Shown here in pieces: positions 1-8,195 of a stretch of 64,000 nucleotides of DNA. The notes beneath the pieces are model-generated. The model was not told where the DNA came from, made no database searches, and saw only the letters and a list, made by a program, of their open reading frames with translations. The DNA is taken from positions 1 through 64,000 of the forward strand of contig NZ_JAUHTQ010000007.1 in assembly GCF_030418165.1 (NCBI RefSeq), read 5' to 3'. This DNA is from Ureibacillus aquaedulcis. GTDB lineage: Bacteria; Bacillota; Bacilli; Bacillales_A; Planococcaceae. The position numbers and the translations under genes are program-made. How positions within the stretch are numbered: position 1 is the stretch's first letter; each line of letters starts with the position of its first letter.

Positions 1-95
1 TTGACGAGAGCAAGCTCCCATCAAGTCCGCTCGACTTGCATGTATTAGGCACGCCGCCAGCGTTCGTCCTGAGCCAGGATCAAACTCTCCATAAA
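1..95 (-). rRNA. rrs: 16S ribosomal RNA, 5' end only (partial)
   Basis: Read on the minus strand, positions 95 to 1 begin with the universal 16S 5' end (GAGAGTTTGATCCTGGCTCA at about 90-71), followed by the conserved GAACGCTGGCGGCGTGCC block and the start of variable region V1. The rest of the gene lies outside the window to the left. The exact 5' nucleotide is inferred from Bacillus 16S and could differ by a few bases. Confidence 0.97.
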
Positions 96-257
96 AGAAA
101 ATTTGATAAAGCTCAAATTTTTGCTGGCATCAATTTTGATGTCCAAAATTTTTGTTTCCCTAACTTAATAGAAGAAACGATATTCATTAACGTTTTGTTG
201 TTCAGTTTTCAAGGTTCATTTTGTTACATAACCGCGTTATCTAGCGGCGACTTTTCT

Positions 258-287
258 ATAATACACTGATTTATTCATGAAAGTCAA
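258..287 (-). promoter_or_regulatory. rRNA operon promoter, with downstream boxA-like leader
   Basis: On the minus strand a TTGACT -35 (287-282) and a TATTAT -10 (263-258) are separated by 18 bp, a good sigma-A promoter pointing at the 16S gene. Between promoter and gene, about 220-201, lies CCTTGAAAACTGAACAAC, which resembles the boxA antitermination region found upstream of Bacillus 16S genes. The leader is therefore about 155 nt. Confidence 0.75.
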
Positions 288-358
288 CACTATTTCATAG
301 ATTTTTTATGAGGCTCTATTTTTCATTTTTAAAATTAGCTAATAAAAGGGGTAGATTC

Positions 359-1012
359 ATGGTTCGCAAACTTTTGGCAACAGTGGTTTTAGTGGTGATT
401 GTAACATTATTTGTTTATCCACAGAGAGATTCAATTATTTCTGTTTTTCGCATGACAGATGAACCACTAATAATTTCAAAAGGTAATTATGGACAATCTT
501 TAATCGTTGAAATTTCTTTTTCCCACGAAGGACTGGAGGAATGGCTACAATCGTTAAAACAGCCTTATCCATTATTAATGTTAGACGCAGATTGGATTGC
601 CCGTTCTCCTAAAATAGTAGAACAAATAAAAAAACAGAATATGCCCACTGGTCTTTTAGGAAAAAATGGTGCAGAAAACAGCTACAGTATCGAAGAATTC
701 AACAGAGATTTAAAAATTTATGAGAAACATTTTAATAACAAGCCTCTTTGGTTTATGACTTCAGATTATGAATTTGAAACAAACCTTCAACAAACTGTTT
801 TCGACGAAGAAATAAATTTACTGTCCCCTTCCATGATTTACTCGAAAGATAATTATCAAAAAACAGATGGTGCGATTCTTTCCCTAAAATTACATGAGAA
901 AAGCAAACCTAACTTTGAAGAATATGCAAAGTTGGTTGAAACAGAGAAATTTGTTTCTATAGAAGAAAATGTATTTGGCTACACAATTAAAACAAAAAAA
1001 ATTCCGGAATAA
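359..1012 (+). CDS. membrane-anchored NodB-fold (polysaccharide deacetylase-like) protein at the pdaB position, probably catalytically dead
   Basis: The chosen ATG at 359 is preceded by AAAAGGGG; an in-frame ATG at 308 has no such site. The 217-aa product has one N-terminal membrane segment (about residues 5-20) and no further signal. The stretch around YPLLMLDADWIARSP, then a helix and PTGLLG, then KPLWFMTSDYEF matches the spacing of the central NodB-fold strands of polysaccharide deacetylases (ATFF...P...GHEIGNH...RPPYG). The TFDDGP metal/catalytic motif and the HxxxH pair are absent. In Bacillus the gene beside kbaA at this place is pdaB, a cortex-related deacetylase of about 250 aa. The fold call is my alignment by eye; lack of activity is inferred. 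It faces kbaA convergently. Confidence 0.6.
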   Translation: MVRKLLATVVLVVIVTLFVYPQRDSIISVFRMTDEPLIISKGNYGQSLIVEISFSHEGLEEWLQSLKQPYPLLMLDADWIARSPKIVEQIKKQNMPTGLLGKNGAENSYSIEEFNRDLKIYEKHFNNKPLWFMTSDYEFETNLQQTVFDEEINLLSPSMIYSKDNYQKTDGAILSLKLHEKSKPNFEEYAKLVETEKFVSIEENVFGYTIKTKKIPE

Positions 1013-1026
1013 ATAAAACAAAAGAG

Positions 1027-1064
1027 AAAAAGGCTAAACCATTTCACCTGGTTCCAGCCTTTTT
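1027..1064. terminator. bidirectional intrinsic terminator between the pdaB-position gene and kbaA
   Basis: The stem AAAAGGCT-AACCA pairs with TGGTT-AGCCTTTT, with A-rich and T-rich flanks on the two sides. It sits between two convergent stop codons (1012 and 1068) and so can serve both genes. Confidence 0.75.
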
Positions 1065-1067
1065 TAT

Positions 1068-1760
1068 TTATGCATTTGCATTTCTTGATTTGTTTTTTTG
1101 CTCCAGTTTACGTTCTTTTCTGCGTTCTTCCAATTTTTTTCGGTCTGCATCCGATTTTGAATTATATTTCGGCAATAATAATAATTGATATGCATTAACC
1201 GCAATTAATGGGAACAATAATAAAGCAACGTATGTATCGATATTACCCTGGCGTCCCATTAAGGCAATAATCCATTCAAGCGATGTTATCACGATCATGA
1301 AGAAAATTGCTGGAACCAAAACATGTTTCTTTCCAGTTAATTGAACTTTTTTTATAGCTGTAGCAATAGCCGCGGAAACCAAAAACACCAGCAAACCGAT
1401 GTAAAATAACCAGTCTCTTGCTCCATGGGCACTTGGGGCAAAACGAAACACAACTAGATCTACAAGAAGGATTACCACTAGAAGCATTTGTACCCAATTC
1501 CATAAAGTCAACGTTCTGAAAATACCCACACCTACTTGGTGCAATGTTAAATAGGCAAAAAATCCGGCTTGAGCAATAACACTCATTGTACAACCCAACA
1601 ATATCATCCAACCGAAGGCAGCAAAGAATTCACCCAATTGGCCGGCAGCTAAATAAGGTTGGAAGAAATTCCAGCGTACAAAAATTCCGGCTATCCCTGT
1701 TACGGCACCGCCAATTAGCATACACATTAAGAAAAATTTTACCCAATTTCGTATTGTCAC
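1068..1760 (-). CDS. kbaA: KinB signalling pathway activator KbaA
   Basis: This is an integral membrane protein that in Bacillus is needed for KinB to feed phosphate into the Spo0A phosphorelay at the start of sporulation. The 230-aa product has about six hydrophobic segments spread from residue 8 to 197 and a charged Lys/Arg/Glu tail (about 200-230) that makes it longer than the roughly 200 aa of B. subtilis KbaA. The start is GTG at 1760, behind GGAGG about 10 nt upstream. The gerD and salA neighbours match the conserved Bacillales order, which strongly supports the name. Confidence 0.88.
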   Translation of the reverse strand: MTIRNWVKFFLMCMLIGGAVTGIAGIFVRWNFFQPYLAAGQLGEFFAAFGWMILLGCTMSVIAQAGFFAYLTLHQVGVGIFRTLTLWNWVQMLLVVILLVDLVVFRFAPSAHGARDWLFYIGLLVFLVSAAIATAIKKVQLTGKKHVLVPAIFFMIVITSLEWIIALMGRQGNIDTYVALLLFPLIAVNAYQLLLLPKYNSKSDADRKKLEERRKERKLEQKNKSRNANA

Positions 1761-2027
1761 GACTTAACGTCCTCCATTTTTATTACTTTTATCCACATTA
1801 ACGCGAAAAACCCACATATAAGATAGATACATTTAACGTACATGGGTATTCAAAGGCTTTGCAACAGCCTAAATTTCTGATTACTTAAAGCTTCGTTAAC
1901 AATGGATTTTTTAACGCTACTTACATTCCTTAGTGAAGGATATACACTAAATTATTACACTTTACTCCCCTAAAACCGCAACAAATTAAAGTTTCATTTT
2001 ATATTTTAACAATGCAATCTTAAAAAA

Positions 2028-2057
2028 GCTATCGAAGTCACAAACTGATACATATTA
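2028..2057 (+). promoter_or_regulatory. possible forespore (sigma-G type) promoter of gerD
   Basis: CATATTA at 2051-2057 resembles the CATnnTA -10 of sigma-G/sigma-F promoters. A weak GCTATC lies 17 bp upstream, at 2028-2033. B. subtilis gerD is forespore expressed. The -35 match is poor, so this is only a candidate. Confidence 0.28.
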
Positions 2058-2080
2058 TGTACAGGGATTGTGAACAATAA

Positions 2081-2752
2081 ATGAAAGAGGGAGCCTTTAA
2101 GAAAGGACTGAGAAAATTGTTTAATCGACTACTTTGCCTTTTATTCGTCGTTCTTATACTTGCGAGCTGTGCCGAGCCGGCCAATCAACCACTTTCCTAT
2201 GATGAAGTGAAAAAAATGATGATGGACTCCATTCAAACGGAAGATGGAAAAAAGGCAATTCGTCAATTGCTCCAAGATCCGAGTTTCCGGGACCTCATTG
2301 TTCTTGAACACGAGGAAGTACAGACAGCTATTAACACTACGTTATTATCTGAGGAATCCAAGGAATTTTGGAAAAAACAATTTGACGATCCATCATTCCA
2401 GGAAAATATGGCAAAAAGCATGAAAGAGCAGCAAAAGGAAATTATGAAAGAATTAATAAAGGATTCATCCTATCAAGAAGATTTAATCGCATTTTTCGGA
2501 CAGGCTGAGATGCAAAAAGAGCTTGAATCAGTATTAAAAAGTGCACCTCTCCGCAAACAAATGGAAGAAGTTGTAACACAGACGATTGAAAGTCCACTTT
2601 TACAGACAAAGTGGCAGCAGCTTATTAAAGAAAGCGGCGAAGGTACATCCGGCGGGAAGTCTGAGGAATCCGGCGGTGGCTCAGGTGGCGAAGGAGAAGG
2701 TGGCGGCGGCGGTTCTGAAGAAGAATCGGGCGGAGCCGGCGGCGGTTCATAA
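2081..2752 (+). CDS. gerD: spore germination lipoprotein GerD
   Basis: GerD is a spore inner-membrane lipoprotein that scaffolds germinant receptor clusters (the germinosome). The product (223 aa from ATG 2081) has a hydrophobic signal ending in the lipobox LASC. The helical body contains family-typical stretches, such as YDEVKKMMMDSIQTEDGKKA and FWKKQFDDPSFQENMAKS. The C-terminal 35 residues or so are almost only Gly, Ser and Glu, a longer and more glycine-rich tail than I expect for GerD. A TTG at 2117, in frame and behind GAAAGGA, would give a compact 18-residue lipoprotein signal (MFNRLLCLLFVV...) and may be the real start. The gene is monocistronic, with a terminator directly behind it. 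Confidence 0.9.
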   Translation: MKEGAFKKGLRKLFNRLLCLLFVVLILASCAEPANQPLSYDEVKKMMMDSIQTEDGKKAIRQLLQDPSFRDLIVLEHEEVQTAINTTLLSEESKEFWKKQFDDPSFQENMAKSMKEQQKEIMKELIKDSSYQEDLIAFFGQAEMQKELESVLKSAPLRKQMEEVVTQTIESPLLQTKWQQLIKESGEGTSGGKSEESGGGSGGEGEGGGGGSEEESGGAGGGS

Positions 2753-2758
2753 CTAATA

Positions 2759-2792
2759 AAACGGATTATACCTTAAAGGTATAATCCGTTTA
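2759..2792. terminator. bidirectional terminator between gerD and salA
   Basis: A perfect 16-bp inverted repeat (AAACGGATTATACCTT / AAGGTATAATCCGTTT) lies between the convergent stops of gerD (2752) and salA (2797). Confidence 0.85.
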
Positions 2793-2796
2793 CGCT

Positions 2797-3852
2797 TTAT
2801 TTTGAAAGCTTATCGATGATTTTTTGCGCTGCTTCCAAATAAATTTTTCCAGTCGGATGGTCCTCTTCATATACGGACGGCGCAAAATCTTCATTTGTCC
2901 AATCTGGTTGTCCTAATGGGATTTGGCCTAATAATTCCGTACGTAGTTCATCTGCAAGCTTCGGACCGCCGCCTTGTCCAAATACGTATTCGCGGTCTCC
3001 TGATTTCGATTCGTACCATGCCATATTTTCAATGACACCAAGAATATCATGGTTTGTTTGTAATGCCATCGCTCCAGCACGAGCTGCAACAAAAGCAGCG
3101 GTTGGATGAGGCGTTGTAACAATGATCTCTTTTGACGAAGGCAGCATTTGATGAATATCTAGAGCGACGTCCCCTGTTCCTGGTGGCAGGTCTAATAGTA
3201 AGTAATCAATCTCTCCCCATTCTACATCGCGGAAGAATTGGTCCAGTACTTTTCCAAGCATTGGTCCACGCCATACAATAGGTGCGTTATTTTCCACAAA
3301 GAAGCCCATGGAAATCACTTTCACCCCTTTACGTTCAACAGGGTAAATTCGGTCTTCCTTCACAACAGGCATATCTTGAATTCCCATCATATCAGGTACA
3401 CTAAATCCATAAATATCCGCATCGATCAACCCAACTTTTTTGCCAAGTCGTGCTAATGCAACAGCCAAGTTTACAGATACCGTTGATTTCCCAACGCCTC
3501 CTTTACCTGAAGCAATAGCCAGGAATTGCACAGTGGATAATGGAGACAGTAAATCATGGACTTCCGATTCAGTTGCTTTGCCTCGGAATTGCTCTAAGCT
3601 TTCAGGAGAGAGCTCCTCGAAACGAATCCCTACAGTGCTTGCCCCCGCTTCTTTCAGTGCGTCTACAATTTTCATTTGCAGCTGCATTTGTTCTGGTGTA
3701 TTCGTTTTTGCAATCGCTACTTTCACACTGACATGATTTTTTTCTTCTTTAATGGATACGTTTATGATGCCATTTGTTTCAGCAAACGTTCTATGTAAAA
3801 AAGGATCTTGTAGTTGGCCTAAGACTTCACGGACCTGTTGTTCGTTTATCAC
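2797..3852 (-). CDS. salA: Mrp/NBP35-family P-loop ATPase SalA
   Basis: The protein has an N-terminal MIP18-like domain (about residues 1-80) and then a ParA/MinD-type ATPase domain with deviant Walker A GKGGVGKS (about 116-123), the DADIYGFSVP switch and DLPPGTGD. Mrp proteins act as iron-sulfur carriers. In Bacillus this copy is SalA, which affects scoC and protease expression. The CPxC cysteine pair of many Mrp proteins is absent near IENMAWYES, as I recall for SalA. GTG at 3852 sits about 8 nt behind GGGGAG and is preferred over the GTG at 3861 that overlaps that site. The product is about 351 aa. It lies convergent to gerD, as in Bacillus. Confidence 0.88.
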   Translation of the reverse strand: MINEQQVREVLGQLQDPFLHRTFAETNGIINVSIKEEKNHVSVKVAIAKTNTPEQMQLQMKIVDALKEAGASTVGIRFEELSPESLEQFRGKATESEVHDLLSPLSTVQFLAIASGKGGVGKSTVSVNLAVALARLGKKVGLIDADIYGFSVPDMMGIQDMPVVKEDRIYPVERKGVKVISMGFFVENNAPIVWRGPMLGKVLDQFFRDVEWGEIDYLLLDLPPGTGDVALDIHQMLPSSKEIIVTTPHPTAAFVAARAGAMALQTNHDILGVIENMAWYESKSGDREYVFGQGGGPKLADELRTELLGQIPLGQPDWTNEDFAPSVYEEDHPTGKIYLEAAQKIIDKLSK

Positions 3853-3887
3853 TTGAAACACTCCCCTATTTTCTTGTTTCTGTTGTT

Positions 3888-3896
3888 AGTATAGCA
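3888..3896 (-). promoter_or_regulatory. extended -10 promoter candidate for salA
   Basis: On the minus strand TGCTATACT (3896-3888) forms an extended -10 element about 36 bp upstream of the salA start. No good -35 is visible. Confidence 0.4.
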
Positions 3897-3938
3897 TAGT
3901 GTAATTCTACTACTTATTTGGATTGCACTCCACTATAA

Positions 3939-4778
3939 CTACTCGCCAAGCAATCGCTTAGTAAAGGAGATGTTATCGGTAAAATATCCATCGATGTTTA
4001 ATTCTTTCATTTTTTCTTGCTGTTCTTCCATCGTCTCTAAGTCATTGAAAAATACATGCACTTCTTTCCCTTGACTATGCAATGCATTAATAATTTTTAC
4101 GTTTGCATCCGTAGATTCCATTCCAATAACAGGGAAGTCGACTTCTAATGCTTTTTCTAGATCGAATTCACCCTTTTTAAATAAGAGAGTCAGTCGTAAA
4201 TCCGGTGCTAGAGTCTCCATTTTTTCCAAACTTCTTTCTGAGAAGGATTGAATAGCAACTTGCTCTTTGTTCAGTAAATGATAATCTGCCAATAATTTAA
4301 CAAGTACTTCTTCCATGACTGTTTCGCCGTACACCAACCTGGTTTCAATATAATATTTCTGTTTGCTGCCAAAGGTTTGAAAAACTTCGGCCAAGGTCGG
4401 GATTTCCTCCATCGTAATTTCCCCGTTATATTGACCTAGAGTAAAATTCGATTTAATCTCCCTGATCGTTAAATCGCTCACTCTCCCTGTTCCGTTCGTG
4501 GTACGGTCAATTGTCTCATCATGCATAACAATCAACACATTATCCTTTGTCATACGCAAGTCCAATTCAAGGGCATCCACATTCTGCTTGCTGGCGATTT
4601 TGTATGATGTTATCGTACTTTCATTAAATTGATCAATTGCACCACGGTGGGCAAATATTTTTGGAGTTGCTACAATCCCTGGTTCTGCTACTGGCTTACT
4701 CTTTTCGAGAAATCCAAATACCCCAAGGAGTAACACGATTAAAATACCAAATAACATTATCTTCCTTTTCTTGAACAT
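3939..4778 (-). CDS. glycerophosphodiester phosphodiesterase, membrane-anchored/exported
   Basis: The enzyme hydrolyses glycerophosphodiesters to sn-glycerol 3-phosphate and an alcohol. The 279-aa product has an N-terminal membrane segment (about 8-23), so it likely acts outside the membrane. The GDPD TIM-barrel motif is intact: HRG at 44-46, ELDLRMTKD (metal ligands Glu71 and Asp73) and MHDETIDRTT (His86). It lies directly downstream of a ugp-type importer on the same strand, a pairing known from the ugpBAECQ logic: liberated glycerol 3-phosphate would be the transported product. A terminator-like hairpin (4871-4905) separates it from the importer, so it may be expressed by read-through or from its own promoter. 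Confidence 0.9.
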   Translation of the reverse strand: MFKKRKIMLFGILIVLLLGVFGFLEKSKPVAEPGIVATPKIFAHRGAIDQFNESTITSYKIASKQNVDALELDLRMTKDNVLIVMHDETIDRTTNGTGRVSDLTIREIKSNFTLGQYNGEITMEEIPTLAEVFQTFGSKQKYYIETRLVYGETVMEEVLVKLLADYHLLNKEQVAIQSFSERSLEKMETLAPDLRLTLLFKKGEFDLEKALEVDFPVIGMESTDANVKIINALHSQGKEVHVFFNDLETMEEQQEKMKELNIDGYFTDNISFTKRLLGE

Positions 4779-4870
4779 CGTGATTTACACTCCCTTTTCA
4801 TTTCTTTTATTCTATGTATGGATTGTCTGGAATTTACTAGCCTATTAATATTATTTTACAGATAAAAGAA

Positions 4871-4905
4871 AGAGAATAAAACAGGGGTGCCCCGCTTTAT
4901 TCTCT
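4871..4905 (-). terminator. intrinsic terminator/attenuator between ugpB-like gene and phosphodiesterase
   Basis: AGAGAATAAA pairs perfectly with TTTATTCTCT around an inner GGGG/CCCC stem. On the minus strand it is followed by TTTCTTTTATC. It could end the transporter transcript or reduce read-through into the phosphodiesterase gene. Confidence 0.6.
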
Positions 4906-4936
4906 ACTCTAATTGTTCCGCACTATATAAAATGTA

Positions 4937-6322
4937 TTATTCCCCGCGGGCAGCATTGGCTTTTTCAATTGCCGCATTGAACTGGTCTACAGCAGTAGAA
5001 TAGGCTTCATCTACATTTCCACCGTTATAAACAGATTCAAGTGCAGTTTCCATAATTTTACGTCCCTCTGGAAGCATATCCATTAATGCACCTTGAGTCG
5101 CAAAAGATGATTTTGTATCTTGTAATTGGTCAACTGTTACTTGTAATTGTGGTTTCTCTGCATACGCATCTTTTACAACCTGCTCATCATAGGCAGCAGG
5201 GTTGATTGCAAAATAACCTGTTCCAACATGCCACTGCGCTTGTACTTCAGGAGTTTGCAGGTATTTCATGAATTCCCAAGCTGCTTTTTGCTCTTCTTCA
5301 GGTTTACCATCAACCATCCAAAGGCTAGCTCCACCGATTACAACACCTTGACGTTCTTTCGCTTCTGGATGTGGCAAGTAGGCAATCCCTACTTCAAATG
5401 GAGCGTTGTCGATAACGTCTCTTGAACTAGCGGAAGATTGTAGGAACATCGCAACATCACCTGCCAAGAATCCTGCAACCATGTTATCGCCATTTGTACC
5501 ATAGTTTGCAAATGTACCATCATCCACCATTTGTTTTACCCAATTGAAGATTGATTTTCCTTCTTCTTCAGTCCAACCAATTTCAGTTGGCGTATCCGAA
5601 CGGCCATTATCATTATTCAATAATAGAGCTCCTTGGTTAGCTAAAAGCTGTTCCCATAACCATCCATAAGCTTGTAATGCAAAACCTTTCATTTCCGGAT
5701 TAGCCTCGGCAATTGCTTTATTTGCTTCGATAATCTCTTCAAATGTTTCTGGTGCAGCTTCCGGATCAAGGCCAGCTGCTTCAAATGCATCTTTATTGTA
5801 ATACATGACAGGTGTTGATGAGTTAAACGGCATTGAATAGAACGTACCATCTAATGAATAGTAATTTGTAATATTTTCTTCCAATCCACTCATATCATAG
5901 CCATCTGAATCGATTAACTCTTGGATTGGAAGGATTTGTCCACTGTTAATCATTGCTCTTGTTCCAATTTCGAACGTTTGGATCATTGTAGGTGCACTAT
6001 CGCTCCCTGCAACCGCATTGAATTTTGTTAAAGATTCGTCATAAGTACCTTGATATTCTGCATTTACCTGAATTTCATCTTGTGAGCTATTGTATGATTC
6101 AACAATCGAGTTTAACGCTTCCTGACCTGCACCACCCATGGAGTGCCAGAATGTTACGACTTGTTTTTCTTTTGATTCATTATTTTCTGTTGTTTCGGTT
6201 TCACTACCAGAATTCGTTTCTGCTTCTACTTCTGTTTCTGATGAACTTTCGCCTGAACTACACGCTGCTAAGATGACAACGAGTAACACCATTAAAGATG
6301 TTAGTAAAAAATTTTTTTTCAT
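4937..6322 (-). CDS. ugpB: ABC transporter solute-binding lipoprotein, UgpB-like
   Basis: This is the extracellular binding protein for sn-glycerol 3-phosphate or glycerophosphodiesters (inferred). The 461-aa product begins with a lipoprotein signal ending in LAAC (Cys about 21) and an acidic Ser/Thr/Glu linker. Family 1 solute-binding features typical of UgpB are visible: WHSMGGAGQE, PFNSSTPVMYYNKDAF, IGGASLWM and GTGYFAINPAAY. ATG 6322 lies behind AGAAGGAG. It is the fourth gene of a leftward transporter operon whose other members lie immediately upstream. Substrate is called from UgpB resemblance, not tested; another glycerol-phosphate-like ligand is possible. Confidence 0.82.
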   Translation of the reverse strand: MKKNFLLTSLMVLLVVILAACSSGESSSETEVEAETNSGSETETTENNESKEKQVVTFWHSMGGAGQEALNSIVESYNSSQDEIQVNAEYQGTYDESLTKFNAVAGSDSAPTMIQTFEIGTRAMINSGQILPIQELIDSDGYDMSGLEENITNYYSLDGTFYSMPFNSSTPVMYYNKDAFEAAGLDPEAAPETFEEIIEANKAIAEANPEMKGFALQAYGWLWEQLLANQGALLLNNDNGRSDTPTEIGWTEEEGKSIFNWVKQMVDDGTFANYGTNGDNMVAGFLAGDVAMFLQSSASSRDVIDNAPFEVGIAYLPHPEAKERQGVVIGGASLWMVDGKPEEEQKAAWEFMKYLQTPEVQAQWHVGTGYFAINPAAYDEQVVKDAYAEKPQLQVTVDQLQDTKSSFATQGALMDMLPEGRKIMETALESVYNGGNVDEAYSTAVDQFNAAIEKANAARGE

Positions 6323-6435
6323 TTCCCTACTCCTTCTAAGTTCATTTGATTATCTATATATTTATCCTTTTGAAGATCAAAAGGAATAAACCAAGTTCAA
6401 GTGCTTCTCTTGAGTGAAAACCAGCTGATTCCGGC

Positions 6436-7251
6436 TTACTTTATTGCCCCTTCGGTTAAACCCTTCTGTAATTGTTTTTGGCCCAGGAACAATAAAATCA
6501 ATGTTGGAATAATGACGATAATGGCACCGGACATAATAACACCCCAGTCATTTAATTGTTCCTGGGTCTGTAATTGTTTTAATCCGATTTGCACTGTTCT
6601 GACTGTGTCATTTGTTGTTGAAAGCAATGGCCATAGATACATGTTCCACGAAGTCAGGAACCCATAGGCACCCAGTGTAACCAAACTTGTTTTGGCAACC
6701 GGCAGGACCACTTTCAAATAAAATTTAAAGTCACCCATTCCAACAATCTGGCTGGCTTCCCTTAACTCCCTTGGTATTTGCTTGAAATTTTGTCGAAGCA
6801 GGAATGTCCCAAAAGCAGTTGCAAAGAATGGAACAGTTAAACCCGGATATTGATCAATCCAATTCAAATCCCGGATAATATGGAAATTTGGGATAATCGA
6901 TGCCTCAAAGGGAACCATCATTGTTGCTATAAATAGAAAGAACAGGATATCTCTCCCCTTGAATTCCAGGAACACAAAGGCATATGCAGCTAGACTGGAT
7001 AAAACCAACTGCCCGATTGTAATAACAACCGAAACGACTAAACTATTAAATAAATATTTTAATAACGGGAATTGCTCGAAAGCTTTGAGATAATTATCAA
7101 ATGATAGAGACTGCGGCAAGCTTCCCGTCATAATATCTTTGTTATCCATAAAGCTCATGACAAATGCCATCAATGCCGGAGCAAACACGACAAATGCCGA
7201 GATGGTAAGTAAAGAATAAAATACGATTTTTTTGCTGATTGGCATGGTCAT
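6436..7251 (-). CDS. ugpE: ABC transporter permease, UgpE-like (MalG type)
   Basis: The 271-aa inner-membrane permease has about six transmembrane segments and the binding-protein-dependent permease EAA loop (about 180-200: ELREASQIVGMGDFKFYLKVVLP), which docks on the ATPase. Its start codon overlaps the stop of the upstream permease (ATGA), so the two are translationally coupled. It pairs with the UgpA-like permease to form the channel of the importer. Confidence 0.84.
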   Translation of the reverse strand: MTMPISKKIVFYSLLTISAFVVFAPALMAFVMSFMDNKDIMTGSLPQSLSFDNYLKAFEQFPLLKYLFNSLVVSVVITIGQLVLSSLAAYAFVFLEFKGRDILFFLFIATMMVPFEASIIPNFHIIRDLNWIDQYPGLTVPFFATAFGTFLLRQNFKQIPRELREASQIVGMGDFKFYLKVVLPVAKTSLVTLGAYGFLTSWNMYLWPLLSTTNDTVRTVQIGLKQLQTQEQLNDWGVIMSGAIIVIIPTLILLFLGQKQLQKGLTEGAIK

Positions 7252-8195
7252 TGATAATGAACCTTCCTTTCACCAAGTTTAAATTGGATAATCGTCATAA
7301 TCAGAATGATGATGAATAGGACAATTGCCTGTGCACTTGCTGTACCAAACTGATAGTTCGTAAATGCTTCACGATAAATCGAATAAACAATTAGGTTCGT
7401 GGAATTTTGCGGGCCGCCTTGGGTTAGGATATCGATCTGCCCGAATGTTTGAAAAGCATTAATGATGGTTACTGTAATTACGAAAAACAATGTAGGAGAA
7501 ATCATCGGAATCGTGATTCTTCTTAACTTGTAAAAATAACCCGCACCATCAATATCCGCACTTTCATATAAATAGGAATCTATTGATTGCAAGCCACCCA
7601 GCAATACCAGGAAAGTGAAGCCTAAATTCATCCAAATCGTCGTTACTGCAACAGCAATTAAAGCCCATTTGGGATCTGTCAGCCAACCAATCGACTCAAC
7701 TCCAAGAAATCCCAGGATTTGATTTATAAAGCCGATGGATGGGTGGAACATATATAACCAAAAAACTGAAGCAGCTGCTACCGAAATTCCCATTGTTGAT
7801 GAAAAAATTGTCCTAAAAAAGCCAATGCCCTTTAGCTTTTCATTTGCCAACACCGCTAATAATAGAGCAATGATAATTGTTGTCGGCACGGTGTAAAGAA
7901 CAAATAAGAACGTTGACTTCATACTTTGATGAAAAATAGGCGAAGCGAACATATCAATATAATTTTGCAATCCGACAAAAACTGTTGTTTCACCTCGTGC
8001 ATTTGTTAAGAAGAAGCTTAAGTACATCGTTTTGAACAAGGGATAGAATAGAAAAGCTCCAAATAACACGATGGATGGTAAAAGGAACAGCATTCCCTTT
8101 GTAAAGCTCATCACTTTTTGTTTCTTTTTCACATTCTCGAAATTGATCTCATTGAAATCCGTGGACGACGCAGGAACTGGATTACTCATGCTCAT
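7248..8195 (-). CDS. ugpA: ABC transporter permease, UgpA-like (MalF type)
   Basis: The 315-aa permease has a cytoplasmic N-terminus of about 30 residues, about six transmembrane segments and an EAA-type loop reading YESADIDGAGYFYKLRRITIP-like, in the C-terminal half. It overlaps both neighbours by 4 bp, so ugpC, ugpA and ugpE are a tight operon. It forms the heterodimeric channel with UgpE. Confidence 0.84.
   Translation of the reverse strand: MSMSNPVPASSTDFNEINFENVKKKQKVMSFTKGMLFLLPSIVLFGAFLFYPLFKTMYLSFFLTNARGETTVFVGLQNYIDMFASPIFHQSMKSTFLFVLYTVPTTIIIALLLAVLANEKLKGIGFFRTIFSSTMGISVAAASVFWLYMFHPSIGFINQILGFLGVESIGWLTDPKWALIAVAVTTIWMNLGFTFLVLLGGLQSIDSYLYESADIDGAGYFYKLRRITIPMISPTLFFVITVTIINAFQTFGQIDILTQGGPQNSTNLIVYSIYREAFTNYQFGTASAQAIVLFIIILIMTIIQFKLGERKVHYQ

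Noticed and set aside
36-269. 77-codon plus-strand open frame at the left edge
   Set aside because: It crosses the 16S 5' end and the rRNA promoter in antisense and has no coding character.
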